Assembly: GCA_002914805.1 (NCBI GenBank)
Contig: JXTB01000295.1
Location: 96,550 to 160,549, forward strand
DNA: 64,000 nucleotides
Direction: 5' to 3'
Source: Parasponia andersonii
Taxonomy: Eukaryota; Streptophyta; Magnoliopsida; Rosales; Cannabaceae
Below the pieces are notes generated by a model, which worked only from the letters and a program-made list of their open reading frames with translations, was not told the origin of the DNA and did no database searches. Position 1 is the stretch's first letter. Each line of letters starts with the position of its first letter. This document shows positions 22,667 through 33,825 of this stretch, one piece after another. Both the position numbers and the translations under genes were made by a program.

Positions 22667-23872
22667 TTATCTTTCCTGCATTTGAGCATGCTTAAACAGT
22701 TTCTCAGTGAAATCCACCTGTGGGCCTTTGTTAATCAGAACTCCATTTTCATCGTAAGCATCTTTCAAGAAAACAACCCAGTTCATCTCTGTCCCTGCAA
22801 GATAAAACGTTCTGGGCTGTTTCAAAAGCATCTGGTAAGTGTGCTTAGTCAAACTAAACTCCTCCTTGAACTCAACAATGTGGTGTATAGAAGCCCTCTT
22901 CTCCAATGTCAAGCTCAGAAATTCATGAAGTACCCCCACCCTATACTTCTCGGCTTCCAAAGTCCAAAGATCCAATTTGGAACCATCGGAGTAAGGTGAC
23001 ACCAGGGGAAGCGTATTCAACAAATTGAGCTTCCTGGTGTCATTCTCATCCAAATCCAAATCTTTCCCATGTTTCACTGCGAACTTGAAAGCCCTCTTAA
23101 CTTTCTCCTCATCAACCATAAACTCGCTCTCAAGCGCGCTCACAGCCAAACTCGGGTCCCAATTCACCAATTCAAGAACTCTCCTCCCATCATCCTCAAC
23201 CACAACCCGAAAGTAATTTGGGTATTTCGCAACCCGGTCCCTGAAATCATCAGGAATCCCAAACAACAACCTGCAATGATAAATTTTACTCAAAGGAATC
23301 CGCTTCCCGGCGGACATCATCAGCAACTTACGTACCTTAGCAACCCTATCCACCTCCATGGAATCCATAATCGCCCGCTCCTCTTCAAGAAGCTCCTCCA
23401 TGAAATCGGTGAACCCGAGCCACATCTTGCCGTCATCGTGGCGATACGTCTCGAAAATCAGAGGATGGCGCTGGATGAACCGTGCCACCTTTCGTCCACG
23501 GGGGAATCCGAGCTCGCGGTAGAGCTTTCCGGCATCGTCAAGGCGGAGAACGTGGTGGGGCTGCTTGGAGAGGAACTCCTTGGACCTGATGAGGAATCTG
23601 AAGAAGGCGTCACGCTCGACGATGCGCTCCAATGCTGGGACTCGATTGGGCTCGGATTGGACCAGCTTGGTTCTAGGGCTTTCCTTCTTCTTCCGCTTCT
23701 TCCTGAATTTTTTAGGGGTTTTGGTGACGAGGAAGGAGGTGGAGAAATGGGAAGCGAGGAGGGAGAAGTAATTAGGGTTTTGGAAAGGAGCTCTTGGGTT
23801 GAAGATGGTGAAGGTTGAGGTTTGGGAGGATTTTGGGTTGGAGATTCTGGAGAGGAAGAGGCGCCATGCCAT
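22667..23872 (-). CDS. PORR-domain organellar RNA-binding protein (401 aa, single exon)
   Basis: This intronless gene encodes a plant organelle RNA recognition (PORR) protein. Characterised members, such as WTF1 in chloroplasts and WTF9 in mitochondria, bind group II introns and promote their splicing. Residues 1-50 are rich in Ser, Arg, Phe and hydroxylated residues and lack acidic residues, as in an organellar transit peptide. A basic KKFRKKRKKK stretch (about 54-63) precedes the PORR domain (about 78-385). Readable family blocks are HVLRLDDAGKLYRELGFPRG, FIQRHPLIFE, RIPLSKIYHCRLLFGIPDDF, FKEEFSLTKHTYQMLLKQPR and the closing FYLAGTE. Similarity of the C-terminus suggests the WTF9-like mitochondrial branch, but I cannot separate paralogues by eye. 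The ATG at 23872 is the first in frame, and length fits the family. The frame is intact. Confidence 0.88.
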   Translation of the reverse strand: MAWRLFLSRISNPKSSQTSTFTIFNPRAPFQNPNYFSLLASHFSTSFLVTKTPKKFRKKRKKKESPRTKLVQSEPNRVPALERIVERDAFFRFLIRSKEFLSKQPHHVLRLDDAGKLYRELGFPRGRKVARFIQRHPLIFETYRHDDGKMWLGFTDFMEELLEEERAIMDSMEVDRVAKVRKLLMMSAGKRIPLSKIYHCRLLFGIPDDFRDRVAKYPNYFRVVVEDDGRRVLELVNWDPSLAVSALESEFMVDEEKVKRAFKFAVKHGKDLDLDENDTRKLNLLNTLPLVSPYSDGSKLDLWTLEAEKYRVGVLHEFLSLTLEKRASIHHIVEFKEEFSLTKHTYQMLLKQPRTFYLAGTEMNWVVFLKDAYDENGVLINKGPQVDFTEKLFKHAQMQER

Positions 23873-24786
23873 GGTTGATTTGGGGATTAGGGTTTTAAAT
23901 CCATTACTGATTTTTCACGGTTAAGATGATAGTTCTTAAAGAGTCCAGATTCGGCGCCAAAACACTGCAAATGAACGAGAAACCCCACGTAAAAAGAGAG
24001 AATTAGAAAAAGAACAATGCTACATGGGGCACACTAGTGCCCAACATATCGTCCACCTCTGTTACTGACAATTGACTTAATATGTTTCGCATTGACAATT
24101 TCTACAAAATTAACTCTAAATCATAATCGAGTTTTTAGACATTAAATATCATACAATGAATCGTAAAATACTTTAAAATATAGCATAATGTTATAATCTC
24201 CAAAATGTGTTGCAAAAGTTACATCTCACTGCAACCACGTAAAACCTCCCACGCCCATATTCCATACCCATGTTTATAAACTAGAATAAAGAAGTGTGTG
24301 GACTACTTCAAGGAACACCATTAATTATCTTTCACAGTTGCATCTACAATAAGTGAGGCATGCATACTCCTCCTAGCTTTTCATAATTATCCAAGAAAAC
24401 ATGGACATAATGACGGTTACTTCACTAAAGTAAAAAAAAAATAAAAAAATGATCATCCTAACACCCAAGCAAAGATTGATAACATCCGAGAGAGAACTAC
24501 TGTTATGAAATTGAAAATTTCCTAAATTCAATCCAACCTGAATTCTATTAAAATACATTGCAAGGACCAAAAAAACAAAAAAACAAAAAGAAAAAATGCA
24601 TAAGCACCGTATAAGCTTTCCAACAATCAGTATCTTTTGGACTACTTAACTAGATATCCAACGTGCCTATTTTGCAATGAAGTAAACAAAATTGAAGACA
24701 TTTGCAATGAAGTAAACAAAATTGAAGACACCAGAACGAAAACCAATTTTGTAGAAGCCTTCCAAAGCGTTTGTAGCAAATCTAGG
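23873..24786. other. PORR gene 5' flank and spacer
   Basis: This includes the PORR promoter on the minus strand (no clear TATA box). A MITE-like terminus (CAATGCTACATGGGGCACAC) sits near 24015, similar to the element in NRAMP intron 6. A perfect 30-bp tandem duplication lies at 24671-24700 and 24701-24730. CTAGG at 24782-24786 is the left target duplication of the Tat element. Confidence 0.55.
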
Positions 24787-25574
24787 TATGGGTCTCATTT
24801 CTATATCATGTACTACGTAGACGATTAATTGGCAGAACAAGTCATAAGGGGGCGCATTGTCTGACACGTGTCCAGAGTGACCATTTAAAAGCCACTCGAG
24901 TCGCATGTGATACTGCATGGGCCCATGGGTTGTCCGAAGCCAAGGCCGAATCCATCCCAGACCCTGAATGGGTTCGGCCCAGTCCAATTCTTACCTTGAT
25001 AGCTGGGGGTCAGGAGCCTCGGGTGTCTTCCACCAGAAGACCATGGGAGGCAGCGCACTGCTCCAGACCCGGACAAGACATTTAATATGATCCTGGGTAG
25101 ATGCGCGCATTGGGTAAACCGTCCTGACAGAACGGCAGTTTGTCAAAGTCTCGCCCTCGACAGGCTCGAGTCGTAGGGGACAGTGGAAAGCAAGCCACGA
25201 CGATGCAAGGGAAATCACGGTAACCACGGCCCGTGATTTCTAGAGTAAGTCATGATGAAAAAAAGTACTTGATCCTGGAATTGAGAGCCAGAAAGCTCTC
25301 AGTTCCGGGATTATATATACGAACCTTGCTTCTCCCTCTAAAAGGGGCATATACATATAGACATATACAGAGAAAAACTTAGTCTTTGCTACTCAATCTC
25401 AGGGATAAACAACTGACTTAAGCATCGAAGAATTTTTGCAGGTGGCCACCCCTGCCTCTTCGATCCGACCTGAAGTTAAAAACACTCTGGGATAGTAAGG
25501 ACACATGGACAGTTAGTAGATACAATGTCAGCAGTTTAGAGACACGTGGACAGTTGGTAAGAATCGCACCAACA
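24787..25574 (+). repeat. 5' LTR of the Tat element
   Basis: 788 bp. It starts TATGGGTCTC (TG decayed to TA) and ends CACCAACA. It aligns along its length with the 3' LTR, with scattered substitutions. A TATATATA-type region at about 25310-25318 and the AAAACTTAGTCTTTGC block at about 25374-25389 probably mark the promoter and R region. Confidence 0.88.
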
Positions 25575-25575
25575 G

Positions 25576-25594
25576 TTTGGCGCCGTCTGTGGGA
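25576..25594 (+). other. primer-binding site of the Tat element
   Basis: TTTGGCGCCGTCTGTGGGA lies 1-2 bp after the LTR. Its TGGCGCCGTC core is the complement expected for the 3' end of a tRNA of the Asp/Arg type used by many plant Gypsy elements. The tRNA identity is inferred. Confidence 0.75.
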
Positions 25595-25599
25595 ACTGT

Positions 25600-27188
25600 T
25601 GAGCACGAGAGAAAGGGTAAGAGTCTCACGATCGCTCTCTCCCCAAACAAAATGTCATACAACTTCGGATGACACCATCAAGAATGACAACCAGGAGTGC
25701 ACATCCCGACGCCGAAGAGGGAAGCACGACCAGGTCTGGAGTAAAAGCTGGACCAAATGCTTGCTGCCCTGGCAGAAGTAAACCGGAAGGTAGAGATGAC
25801 CCACGAGGCCATCCTAGGCTTAAAATTTGAAGTCGCAGAAGTGCGCAGAGATAACACCCGTCTTGAAGGGCTACTGGCAAGCGAAGCCAGAAGCGGGCGA
25901 AGGGAGGACTTTGATGAAGAGGTCCAGCAAAAGTCTGGGCGCCGACCACCGAGAGAAGTCCCCGTCCCATCCAGATCGCGGATGTAGGGGGAGTGACAAA
26001 GCTAGACAAGGCCTTTCCGGGCCAGAGCGGCAGTGGACAGAAGATACCAGGAAAGCCCAGAAGGTGTGCTTCCCAACTGGAAACAAGAGATGATAGCGGA
26101 GTTGAGTAAGAGGCTCGGGGCCCATCACAACCAGACCCCCGATAATTTGGCAGAACAGACTGTGCGAGGGATCAACCAGACGGCCTTCGCCGATTGGATC
26201 TAGTTGGAGCCCATGCCGAAAGACTTCACAGCCCCGACCTTCAAACCGTTCGAGGGAAAGACCGACCCCCTCGATCACATATACCACTTTCAGCAGAAGA
26301 TTGCCTTGGAGACCAGGGATGAGGCTGTGACCCAAAGTCTTCTCCACCACCCCAGCGGGGCCGGCCCTGTTGTGGTTCAGACAACTCCCGGAGAAGTCTA
26401 TATATGGGTTTGAAGATTTTTGCAAACTTTTCTTAAAGCAATATGCGGGCGCCTGGAGGCAGCAGAAAACCATGCAAGACCTTGACCGGTTAGAGTAATC
26501 TGCAAACGAGTCTCCAAGAGAATACTTGTTGCATTTCCTGAAGTTAATGTCCTTAGTGCATAACACCGACTCGGCCCAAGCCGCGAGCTCGTTCGTCAGG
26601 GGCCTGTAGCCAGGATCGATGCTGTCGAACCATATACTTTTGAATTTATCATACAACATGGCAGACGTCCAGACAAAGTCAGAAGGGGTATTCAGGGTGT
26701 TGGAAAGCCACCAGAAAGCACCCAAGGCCTCTGCCACGATAATAACAGCGTCGATGTAAACCCCCACCCTGCAAGGAATAAAGAGGCCTGTGTTGGCCCA
26801 GGGGCCAGCTTCGAAGTATGGAGCCCCAACCCAAGGCAGTCAAGAAAGTGGCAAAAGGAGGAAGATGTCTAGGGACCCTCTATCGAAATACGAGCTCAAC
26901 ACGCTGATCGATATGATCTACTTCTAGAATAGGGACAAGAGCATTTTTAAAAACCTGCCCAGGTCTGGTGTTCCCGAGCACATGAAGAATAGGAGGAGGT
27001 ACTGCCAATTTCACAAAGATCATGGGTATGATACCATCAATTGTCGTAGCCTTTACGCGCAGGTTATAATGGCGATCCAAGCCGGTAAGCTGAAGCAGTA
27101 CGTGAAGACGGGTGGAGGCCAGTCGAAGGAGGATGCCGCCAGGCCCGAGAAAGGAAAGCAGACCCAAGCCTCCGGGTCAGGAAAGTAG
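25600..27188 (+). pseudogene. Tat element gag remnant
   Basis: Gag is broken by stops and frame shifts. A coiled-coil-like piece (MLAALAEVNRKVEMTHEA, 25757 onward) is followed by the capsid start (PMPKDFTAPTFKPFEGKTDP, about 26210-26270), then LKQYAGAWRQQKTMQDL and SANESPREYLLHFLKL in other frames. The nucleocapsid-like YCQFHKDHGYDTINC (about 27000-27045) is the C-x-x-H / H-x-x-x-x-C type seen in this group. The capsid order is conserved, but no frame spans it. Confidence 0.75.
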
Positions 27189-27189
27189 G

Positions 27190-27870
27190 CCTTGAGGATA
27201 GTGTCGATGATCATAGGGATACCAGAGCCGACCCAGGGTCAGGAGAAGAAGGAAAAATGCCAAAAAAAGACCGAAGAAAGGGTGAAGCGCCTGAGGAGGA
27301 TGGGCCATTTCGTGAACCATCTGACGACGGGAGAAAGCTATGCCTCAGCCGCCCTTATCGCCTTCACCCAGCAAGACCTGACCACGGTGCACCTGTCTCA
27401 TGACGAACCCTTGGTGATTAAGCTGCAGATCGATTCTGTATTGGTCGGAAGGGTCCTAGTCGACGGCAGGAGTAGCATTGACGTCCTGTTCCTCAGCACG
27501 TTCGAGAGCATGGGCCTAAATCGAAATGCACTCAGGCCGACCTGTCAGCCACTGTTCACCTTAAACAGTACTAAGATTAGCCCCTTGGGATCGTGACTCT
27601 GAAGGTCTGCATTGCGGAGAAGTGCTTGGATGTGAACTTCGTCGTCATCGACTGCCAGTCCTCCTTTAACGTCATCATGGGAAGAGGGTGGATCCATGCC
27701 ATGTATGGGGTCGCCTCCACCCTTCACCAGGTCTTAAGATATCTATCAAAAGATGGTACTTACACGATAGACATTAAAAGAGACCAGGCCTCCGCGAGGA
27801 AATGTTTTTCAACCACCCTGAGAGGAGCCGATCCGAGCGCGAGTGCCCCAACAGGGGACAGATAGCAATC
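27190..27870 (+). pseudogene. Tat element aspartic protease remnant
   Basis: The protease is readable in two frames joined near 27595. LVIKLQIDSVLVGRVLVDG includes the catalytic V-D-G (about 27412-27468), followed by RSSIDVLFLSTFESMGL and, after the frame break, FNVIMGRGWIHAM (about 27664-27702), the conserved N-x-I-x-G-R second half. Family members usually have VDGGSS; here the second G is R. Confidence 0.75.
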
Positions 27871-27899
27871 AAAGGACCGTCTGCCAGCATACATAAAGC

Positions 27900-28680
27900 G
27901 GATCGAAGAGGAGTCTGACAGGCTATAATCCACAATTGAGGAGCTGGTGGCAGTCTCTTTGAAAGAAGCAGAGTCGGGGAAAGTAGTCTTAATTGGGGCC
28001 CTGCTGCCTGAAGAGGAAAAGAGCGAGCTATTGGAATTCCTTTAGCAGAATGAAGATGTCTTCGTGTGGCCCCATAACTATGCAGAAGGGGCATTGAGGC
28101 CAACTCGACCCAGTTATCCTCAATTACAGATATACAGAGACCTTCAACCATTCGGGAAATCCAGCGCCTAACTGGGAAGATAGCCGCTCTCAGCCGATTT
28201 GTCTCCAAAATGTCTGACCGATGTAAGCCCTTCTTCCAGTGCATAAAAAAAAGCTCCACAGTCATCTGGGGGGAGGAGCAGGACAAGACACTGATAGAGC
28301 TCAAATTATACTTAAGTCATCCGCCTATCCTGGCTTTCCCAGCACAGGGGCAGCACTTATATGCTTATTTGGCAGTGTCTGAAGTAGAGATCAGCATCGT
28401 ACTATTCATCAAGGAAGACAACAAGCAGAAGATGGTGTTTTACGCAAGTCGCATGCTCTTAGACGCCGAGATGCGATATAGTATGGTAGAGAAACTGGTC
28501 CTAGCTTTGGTCAATGCTAAGAAAAGACTCAGATAATACTTCGTAGTACACTCGGTTACAGTGTATATAGATTTCACCATTCGGCAAATCTTGGCCAAAC
28601 TAGACCTATTGGGACGACTAACCAAGTGGGCCATCGAGCTGGGGATATACGACATCGAGTATCGGCCGTGAGTGGCGAAG
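27900..28680 (+). pseudogene. Tat element reverse transcriptase and RNase H, RT core deleted
   Basis: The start of the RT region (about 28000-28065, ELLEFL and EDVFVWPH) jumps directly to the RT thumb (RLTGKIAALSRFVSK, about 28165-28209). The palm with the YxDD catalytic box is missing, a deletion of roughly 0.7 kb compared with normal elements. The RT-linked RNase H is then readable: PPILAFPAQGQHLYAYLAVS, FYASRMLLDAEMRYSMVEKL, and VYIDFTIRQIL. The element could not have encoded a working RT in this state. Confidence 0.75.
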
Positions 28681-28689
28681 AAAGGGCAA

Positions 28690-29212
28690 GTCATGGCAGA
28701 CTTCCTAGTGGAAATCCAATCTTTCGGCGAGCCGCACGACCCGCTTCAGACGTCTCTACCTCACATCCCTTCAGCTTGGACCCTCTACACCAACGGATCC
28801 ACAAACGCCTCGGGGTCAGGTATCGGAATAGTCCTGTAGACCCCTGCAGGACTCAGGATAGAGAAAGCTTTAAGGCTTGGTTTCTAGGCAACAAACAATG
28901 AGGCGGAGTACAAGGTGCTGCTGCAAAGCCTCGAGCTGGCTCTGCACTTCGGAGTAGAGAGCATCGTAGTAAAGACTGACTCACAGCTGATCGTGGATCA
29001 GGTTAGGGGAGACTTCGAAGTAAAAGAGCCAAGATTACACAGGTACTTCTCCAGGGTAATGGGAGTGAAAGCCCGCTTTAGCTATTTCAATATCGAGCAG
29101 ATACCTAGGGAAATGAACCAAAAGGCCGATGAGCTAGCTAGAAGCGTATCGCTCGGGGGAATGACCGAACACACGGAGATTCTGTTAAAGGGAGAAAACA
29201 CGAGAAACCCTT
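28690..29212 (+). pseudogene. second (archaeal-type) RNase H remnant
   Basis: After the RT-RNase H and a linker (QVMADFLVE, about 28690) lies a second RNase H: WTLYTNGSTNASGSGIGIVL (the first catalytic Asp of the usual Y-x-D-G-S is Asn here), then NNEAEYKVLL with the Glu, KTDSQLIVDQV with the next Asp, and NQKADELA with the last. Dual RNase H is diagnostic of the Tat and related plant lineages. Two TAG codons interrupt it. Confidence 0.8.
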
Positions 29213-30480
29213 TGGAGACCCCTGCACGCCACGTGTTTGCAACTGACTCTGAAGACGAGGGATGGATGAGACCCATCACCCAATACCTGGCATCGCGAAA
29301 CCTATCCGCGGACCCCCAAAAAGCGAGGTTAATCAGACTGAAGGCTGCAAAATACTCGATTGTGGGGGGCCAACTATATAGGAGATCAACGATGGGACCA
29401 ATGCTGAGGTGCGTAGGTCCCATCGAAGTGCAGAAGCTGATGGAGGAAATCCACGAGGGAGTGTGTGGCAACCACTCTGGCGGGTGTAGCCTCACCCACA
29501 AGGTATTGACGGCTGGATACTTCTGGCCATACATGATGACCGAGGCAGGCCAGTTTGTCAAGAAATGTGACAAATGCTAGAGGTTCACCCCTATGAAGAA
29601 CCAGCCTGCGGAGGAACTCTATTCGAACATAACTCCTTGGCTCTTCGCTAAATAGGGTCTGGACATCGTCGAAGAGCTCCCTAGAAGTCTAAGGGGAAGA
29701 AGGAATGTCTTGCTGGTCATCGATTATTTCACCAAATAGGTAGAAGCCGAAGCCTACGTGACTGTCAATAAGGTAGACACGATCAACTTCATTTGGAAAA
29801 ATATAATCTGCCGATACGAGATTCCGAAAGAGATATACGCTGATCATGACACGCAGTTCCAGAACGCTAAGCTTAAGGAGCTGTGTGAGTTGTATGATAT
29901 AAAGCTCAGCTTCTCATCCATAAACTACCCTCAGGAGAATGGCCAAGCAGAGGCAACAAACAAGGCCATATTCAGCAATATAAAAAAGAACTTATAGGAG
30001 GCTAAAGGAAGGCGGTTAGAAGAGCTACCGGCCGTCGTGTGGGCCCATCGAACCACAGAGCAGAGATCAACGGGAAGAACACCATTCGCCATGGTCTATG
30101 GGTCAGAGGCTATGATCCCGACTGAGATTGGCCTCCCGACCCTTCGCTCCGAAGTGGTGAGAGACGCCTCACTGAACGAGCAGCAGCTAAGCCATAACAC
30201 AGACCTCCCGGAAGAAATAAGGGACATGACCCTTGTCCATCTGGTCTCGTACCACCAGCAGGCCAGGTGTTACTACGCAAAGGTGGTTAGCGCTCGCCGA
30301 TTTAATGCTGGGGATTGGGTCTTAAAGGCCAGAACTGGAAATTCCTCGAAGCTAGATTCTAACTGGGTCGGACCCTACGAGGTGATCAAGGCACTTGACA
30401 ATGGTGCATATGTCTTGAAAGAACTCAAGACCGGGAAGAGCCTACCAAACACGTGGAATGCCCAGCACTTGAAAAAGTAA
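29213..30480 (+). pseudogene. Tat integrase, copy 1
   Basis: The order is complete but broken by stops. The HHCC zinc-binding region is at about 29445-29580 (EIHEGVCGNHSGG to KKCDKC). The catalytic core has GLDIV (first D, about 29656), ADHDTQFQN (second D, about 29836-29862) and PQENGQAEATN (E, about 29930-29962). The C-terminal module has NWVGPYEVIKALDNGAYVL (about 30361-30417), the GPY/F motif, ending at a TAA near 30478. Stop codons lie at 29578, 29653, 29737 and 29995, each explained by a C-to-T or G-to-A change. It is duplicated at 31188-32465. Confidence 0.85.
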
Positions 30481-30630
30481 TGCGTGTGAGAAGCATGTAA
30501 ATGCTTTTATTATTAAATAGCTGAATTCCAAAACAGGTCAGGGTTTCTGCTACATGGACTTATGCTTTGGATTGCTATGAAAAAGGGTCTGCCCCTAGTG
30601 CTAGACCCCACGAACTATTCGCTCAATAAA

Positions 30631-31187
30631 GATCGTATTATGGGAATCACATCGTGTAATAAAATGCTTACCGGTGGCCTGAGAAAACGTATGAAGAGGA
30701 ATGAGCTGTACAACCAAAAACTAGCCAGCAGACCTTAAAAATGATCATACTATGGGAATCATATCGTGCGAGAAAATGCTCGCCGATGGCCTGAGAAAAC
30801 GTACGAAGAAGAATGAGCTACACAACCAAAAAACTTGCCAACAGACCTCAAAAATGATCGTACTATAGAAATCACATCGTGCAATAAAATGCTTGCCGAT
30901 GGCTCGAGAAAACGTACGAAGAGGAATGAGCTACGCAACCAAAAAACTTGCCAGTAGACCTCAAAAATGATCATATTATGGAAATCATATCGTGCAATAA
31001 AATGCTTGCCGATGGCCTGAGTAAATGTACGAAGAGGAATGAGCTGCGCAACCAAAAACTTGCCAGTAGACCTCAAAAACGATCGTACTATGGGAATCAC
31101 ATCGTGTAATAAAATGCTCGCTGATGGCCTGAGAAAACGTACGAAGAGGAATGAGTTGTGCAACCAAAAAACTTGCTAGCAGAACCT
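30631..31187 (+). repeat. 112-bp tandem array, first block (about 5 copies)
   Basis: Units begin at about 30631, 30743, 30856, 30969 and 31081, each with GATCGTACTATGGGAATCAC-like starts, then GCAATAAAATGCT and CGAAGAGGAATGAGCT. Divergence between units is modest. It lies in the untranslated region after integrase. Hypervariable 3' tandem arrays are a known habit of Tat/Ogre elements. Confidence 0.9.
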
Positions 31188-32465
31188 TTGGAGACCCCCG
31201 CACACCACGTGTTTGCAACTGACTCTGAAGACGAGGGATGGATGAGACCCATCACCCAATACCTAGCGTCGCAAAACCTATCCGCGGACCCCCAAAAAGC
31301 GAGGTCGATCAGACTGAAGGCTGCCAAGTACTTGATTGTGGGGGGCCGACTATATAAGAGATCAATGATGGGACCAATGCTGAGGTGCGTAGGTCCCATC
31401 GAGGTGCAGAAGCTGATGGAGGAAATCCACGAGGGAGTGTATGGCAACCACTCTGGCAGGTATAGCCTCGCCCACAAGGCATTGACGGCTGGATATTTCT
31501 AGCCATACATGACGACCGAGGCGGGCCAGTTTGTCAAGAAATGTGACAAGTGCCAGAGGTTCGCCCCTATGAAGCACTAACCCGTGGAGGAACTCCATTC
31601 GAACTTAACTCCTTGACTCTTCGCTAAATGGGGTCTGGACATCGTCGGAGAGCTCCCTAGAAGTCTAAGGGGAAGAAGGTATGTCTTGCTGGCCACCGAT
31701 TATTTCACAAAATAGGTAGAAGCCGAAGCCTATGCAACTGTCAATAAGGCAGACACGATCAACTTCATCAGGAAAAATATAATCTGCCGATACGAGATTC
31801 CGAAAAAGATACACGCTGATCATGACACGCAGTTCCAGAACGCTAAGCTTAAGGAGCTGTGTGAGTTGTATGATTTAAAGCTCAGCTTCTCATCCGTAAA
31901 CTACCCTCAGGGGAATAGCCAAGCAGAGGCAACAAATAAGGCCATATTCAGCAATATAAAAAAGAACTTGTAGGAGGCTAAAGGAAGGTGGTTAGAAGAG
32001 CTACCGGCCGTCGTGTGGGCCCATCGAACCACAGAGCAGAGATCAATGGGAAGAACACCATTCGCCATGGTCTATGGGTCGGAGGCTATGATCTCGACTG
32101 AGATTGGCCTCCCGACCCTTCGCTCCGAAGTGGTGAGAGACGCCTCACTGAACGAGCAGCAGCTAAGCCACTACACAGACCTCTTGGAAGAAATAAGAGA
32201 CATGACCCTAGTCCATCTGGCCTCGTGCCACCAGCAGGCCAGGTGTTACTACGCAAAGGTGGTTAGCGCTCGCCGATTTAATGCTAGGGATTGGGTCTTG
32301 AAGGCCAAAATTGGAAATTCCTCGAAGCTAGATTCTAACTGGGTCGGACCCTACGAGGTGATCAAGGCACTTGACAATGGTGCATATATCTTGAAAGAAC
32401 TCAAGACCGGAAAGAGCCTACCAAACACGTGGAATGCCCAGCACTTGAAAAAGTACTACGTGTGA
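31188..32465 (+). pseudogene. Tat integrase, copy 2 (tandem duplicate)
   Basis: Near-identical to 29213-30480 at a constant offset of 1976 bp. The same HHCC, D, D, E and GPY blocks are present. It begins abruptly inside the array (junction near 31187, at the ACCTTTGGAGACCCC phrase also present at 29211) and lacks the RNase H that should precede it. It shares the stops at 31713 and 31971 with copy 1, lacks the ones matching 29578 and 29653, and has private ones at 31500, about 31576 and 31614. Confidence 0.88.
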
Positions 32466-32606
32466 GAAGCATGTAAATGCTTGTATTATTAAATAGTTGA
32501 ATTCCAAAATAGGTCAGGGTTTCTACTACATGGACTTATGCTTTGGATTGCTATGAAAAAGGGTCTGCCCCTAGTGCCAGACCCCACGAACTATTCGCTC
32601 AATAAA

Positions 32607-33790
32607 GATCGTATTATGGGAATCATATCGTGCAATAAAATGCTTACCGGTGGCCTGAGAAAATGTACGAAGAGGAATGAGATGTACAACCAAAAACTTG
32701 CCAGCAGACCTTAAAAACGATCATACTATGGGAATCACATCGTGCAATAAAATGCTCGCCGATGGCCTAAGAAAACATACGAAGAAGCATGAGCTACGCA
32801 ACCAAAAAACTTGCCAGCAGACCTCAAAAGTGATCGTACTATGGAAATCACATCGTGCAATAAAATGCTTGCCGATGGCTCGAGAAAACGTACGAAGAGG
32901 AATGAGCTGCACAACCAAAAAACTTGTCAGTAGACCTCAAAAATGATCATACTATGGAAATCATATCGTGCAATAAAATGCTTGCCGATGGCCTGAGAAA
33001 ATGTACGAAGAGGAATGAGCTGCGCAACCAAAAACTTGCCAGCAGACCTAAAAAATGATCGTACTATGGGAATCACATCGTGTAATAAAATGCTCGCCGG
33101 TGGCCTGAGAAAACGTACGAAGAGGAATGAGTTGTACAACTAAAAAACTTGCTAGCGGACCTCAAACATGATCATACTATGGGAATCATATCGTGCAATA
33201 AAATGTTTGCCGATGGCCCGAGAAAATGTATGAAGAGGAATGAGCTACGCAACCAAAACTTACCAGCAAACCTCATCAAGAATCGTACTATGGGGATCAC
33301 GTCACTCGCCCCGAGAAAATGTATTAGGAATGAGCTGCGCAGCCAAAAAACTTGCCAGTAGACCTTAAAAATGATCGTACTATGGAAATCACATCGTGCA
33401 ATAAAATGCTTGCCGATGGCCTGAGAAAATGTACGAAGAGGAATAAGTTGGGCAACTAAAAACCTGCCAGCAGACCTCAAAAACGATCGTACTATGGGAA
33501 TCACATTGTGCAATAAAATGCTCACCGATAGCCCAAGAAAACTTACAAAGAGGAATGAGTCGCGTAACCAAAAAACTTGCCAGCAGATCTCAAAAACGGT
33601 CGTACTATGGGAATTATATCGTGCAATAAAATGCTAGCCGATGGTGCGAGAAAATGTAGAAGAGGAATGAGCTGCGCAACCAAAACTTGCCATCAGACCT
33701 CATCAAGAATCGTACTATAGGGATCACGTCACTCACCAACGACCCAAGAGGATGTACGAAGGGTGATAGGCCGCGTAACGAAAACTTACT
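32607..33790 (+). repeat. 112-bp tandem array, second block (about 11 copies)
   Basis: Units start near 32607, 32719, 32832, 32945, 33057, 33170, 33280, 33373, 33485, 33599 and 33707. The first five correspond at +1976 to the first block; the rest are the original outer part of the array. Some units are shortened by about 20 bp (33280, 33707), with a GTCACTCGCC-type variant end. Confidence 0.9.
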
Positions 33791-33825
33791 GCCAGCCTTC
33801 AAGGAATACCTGCAGGACGGTGCGC

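Noticed and set aside
23069..23818. A 249-codon open frame on the plus strand
   Set aside because: It is exactly antisense to the intact PORR gene, whose conserved blocks lie on the minus strand; the plus-strand frame has no recognisable motif.
28626..28901. A 91-codon open frame in a frame different from the RNase H
   Set aside because: The adjacent frame carries the conserved RNase H sequence; this is a shadow.
29082..29573. A 163-codon minus-strand frame
   Set aside because: Antisense to the integrase start of the Tat element; a similar frame recurs in the duplicate at 31097-31477 for the same reason.
30631..33790. Regular 112-bp repeats considered as a CRISPR-like array
   Set aside because: Contiguous tandem units without unique spacers, in a plant retrotransposon; a minisatellite.
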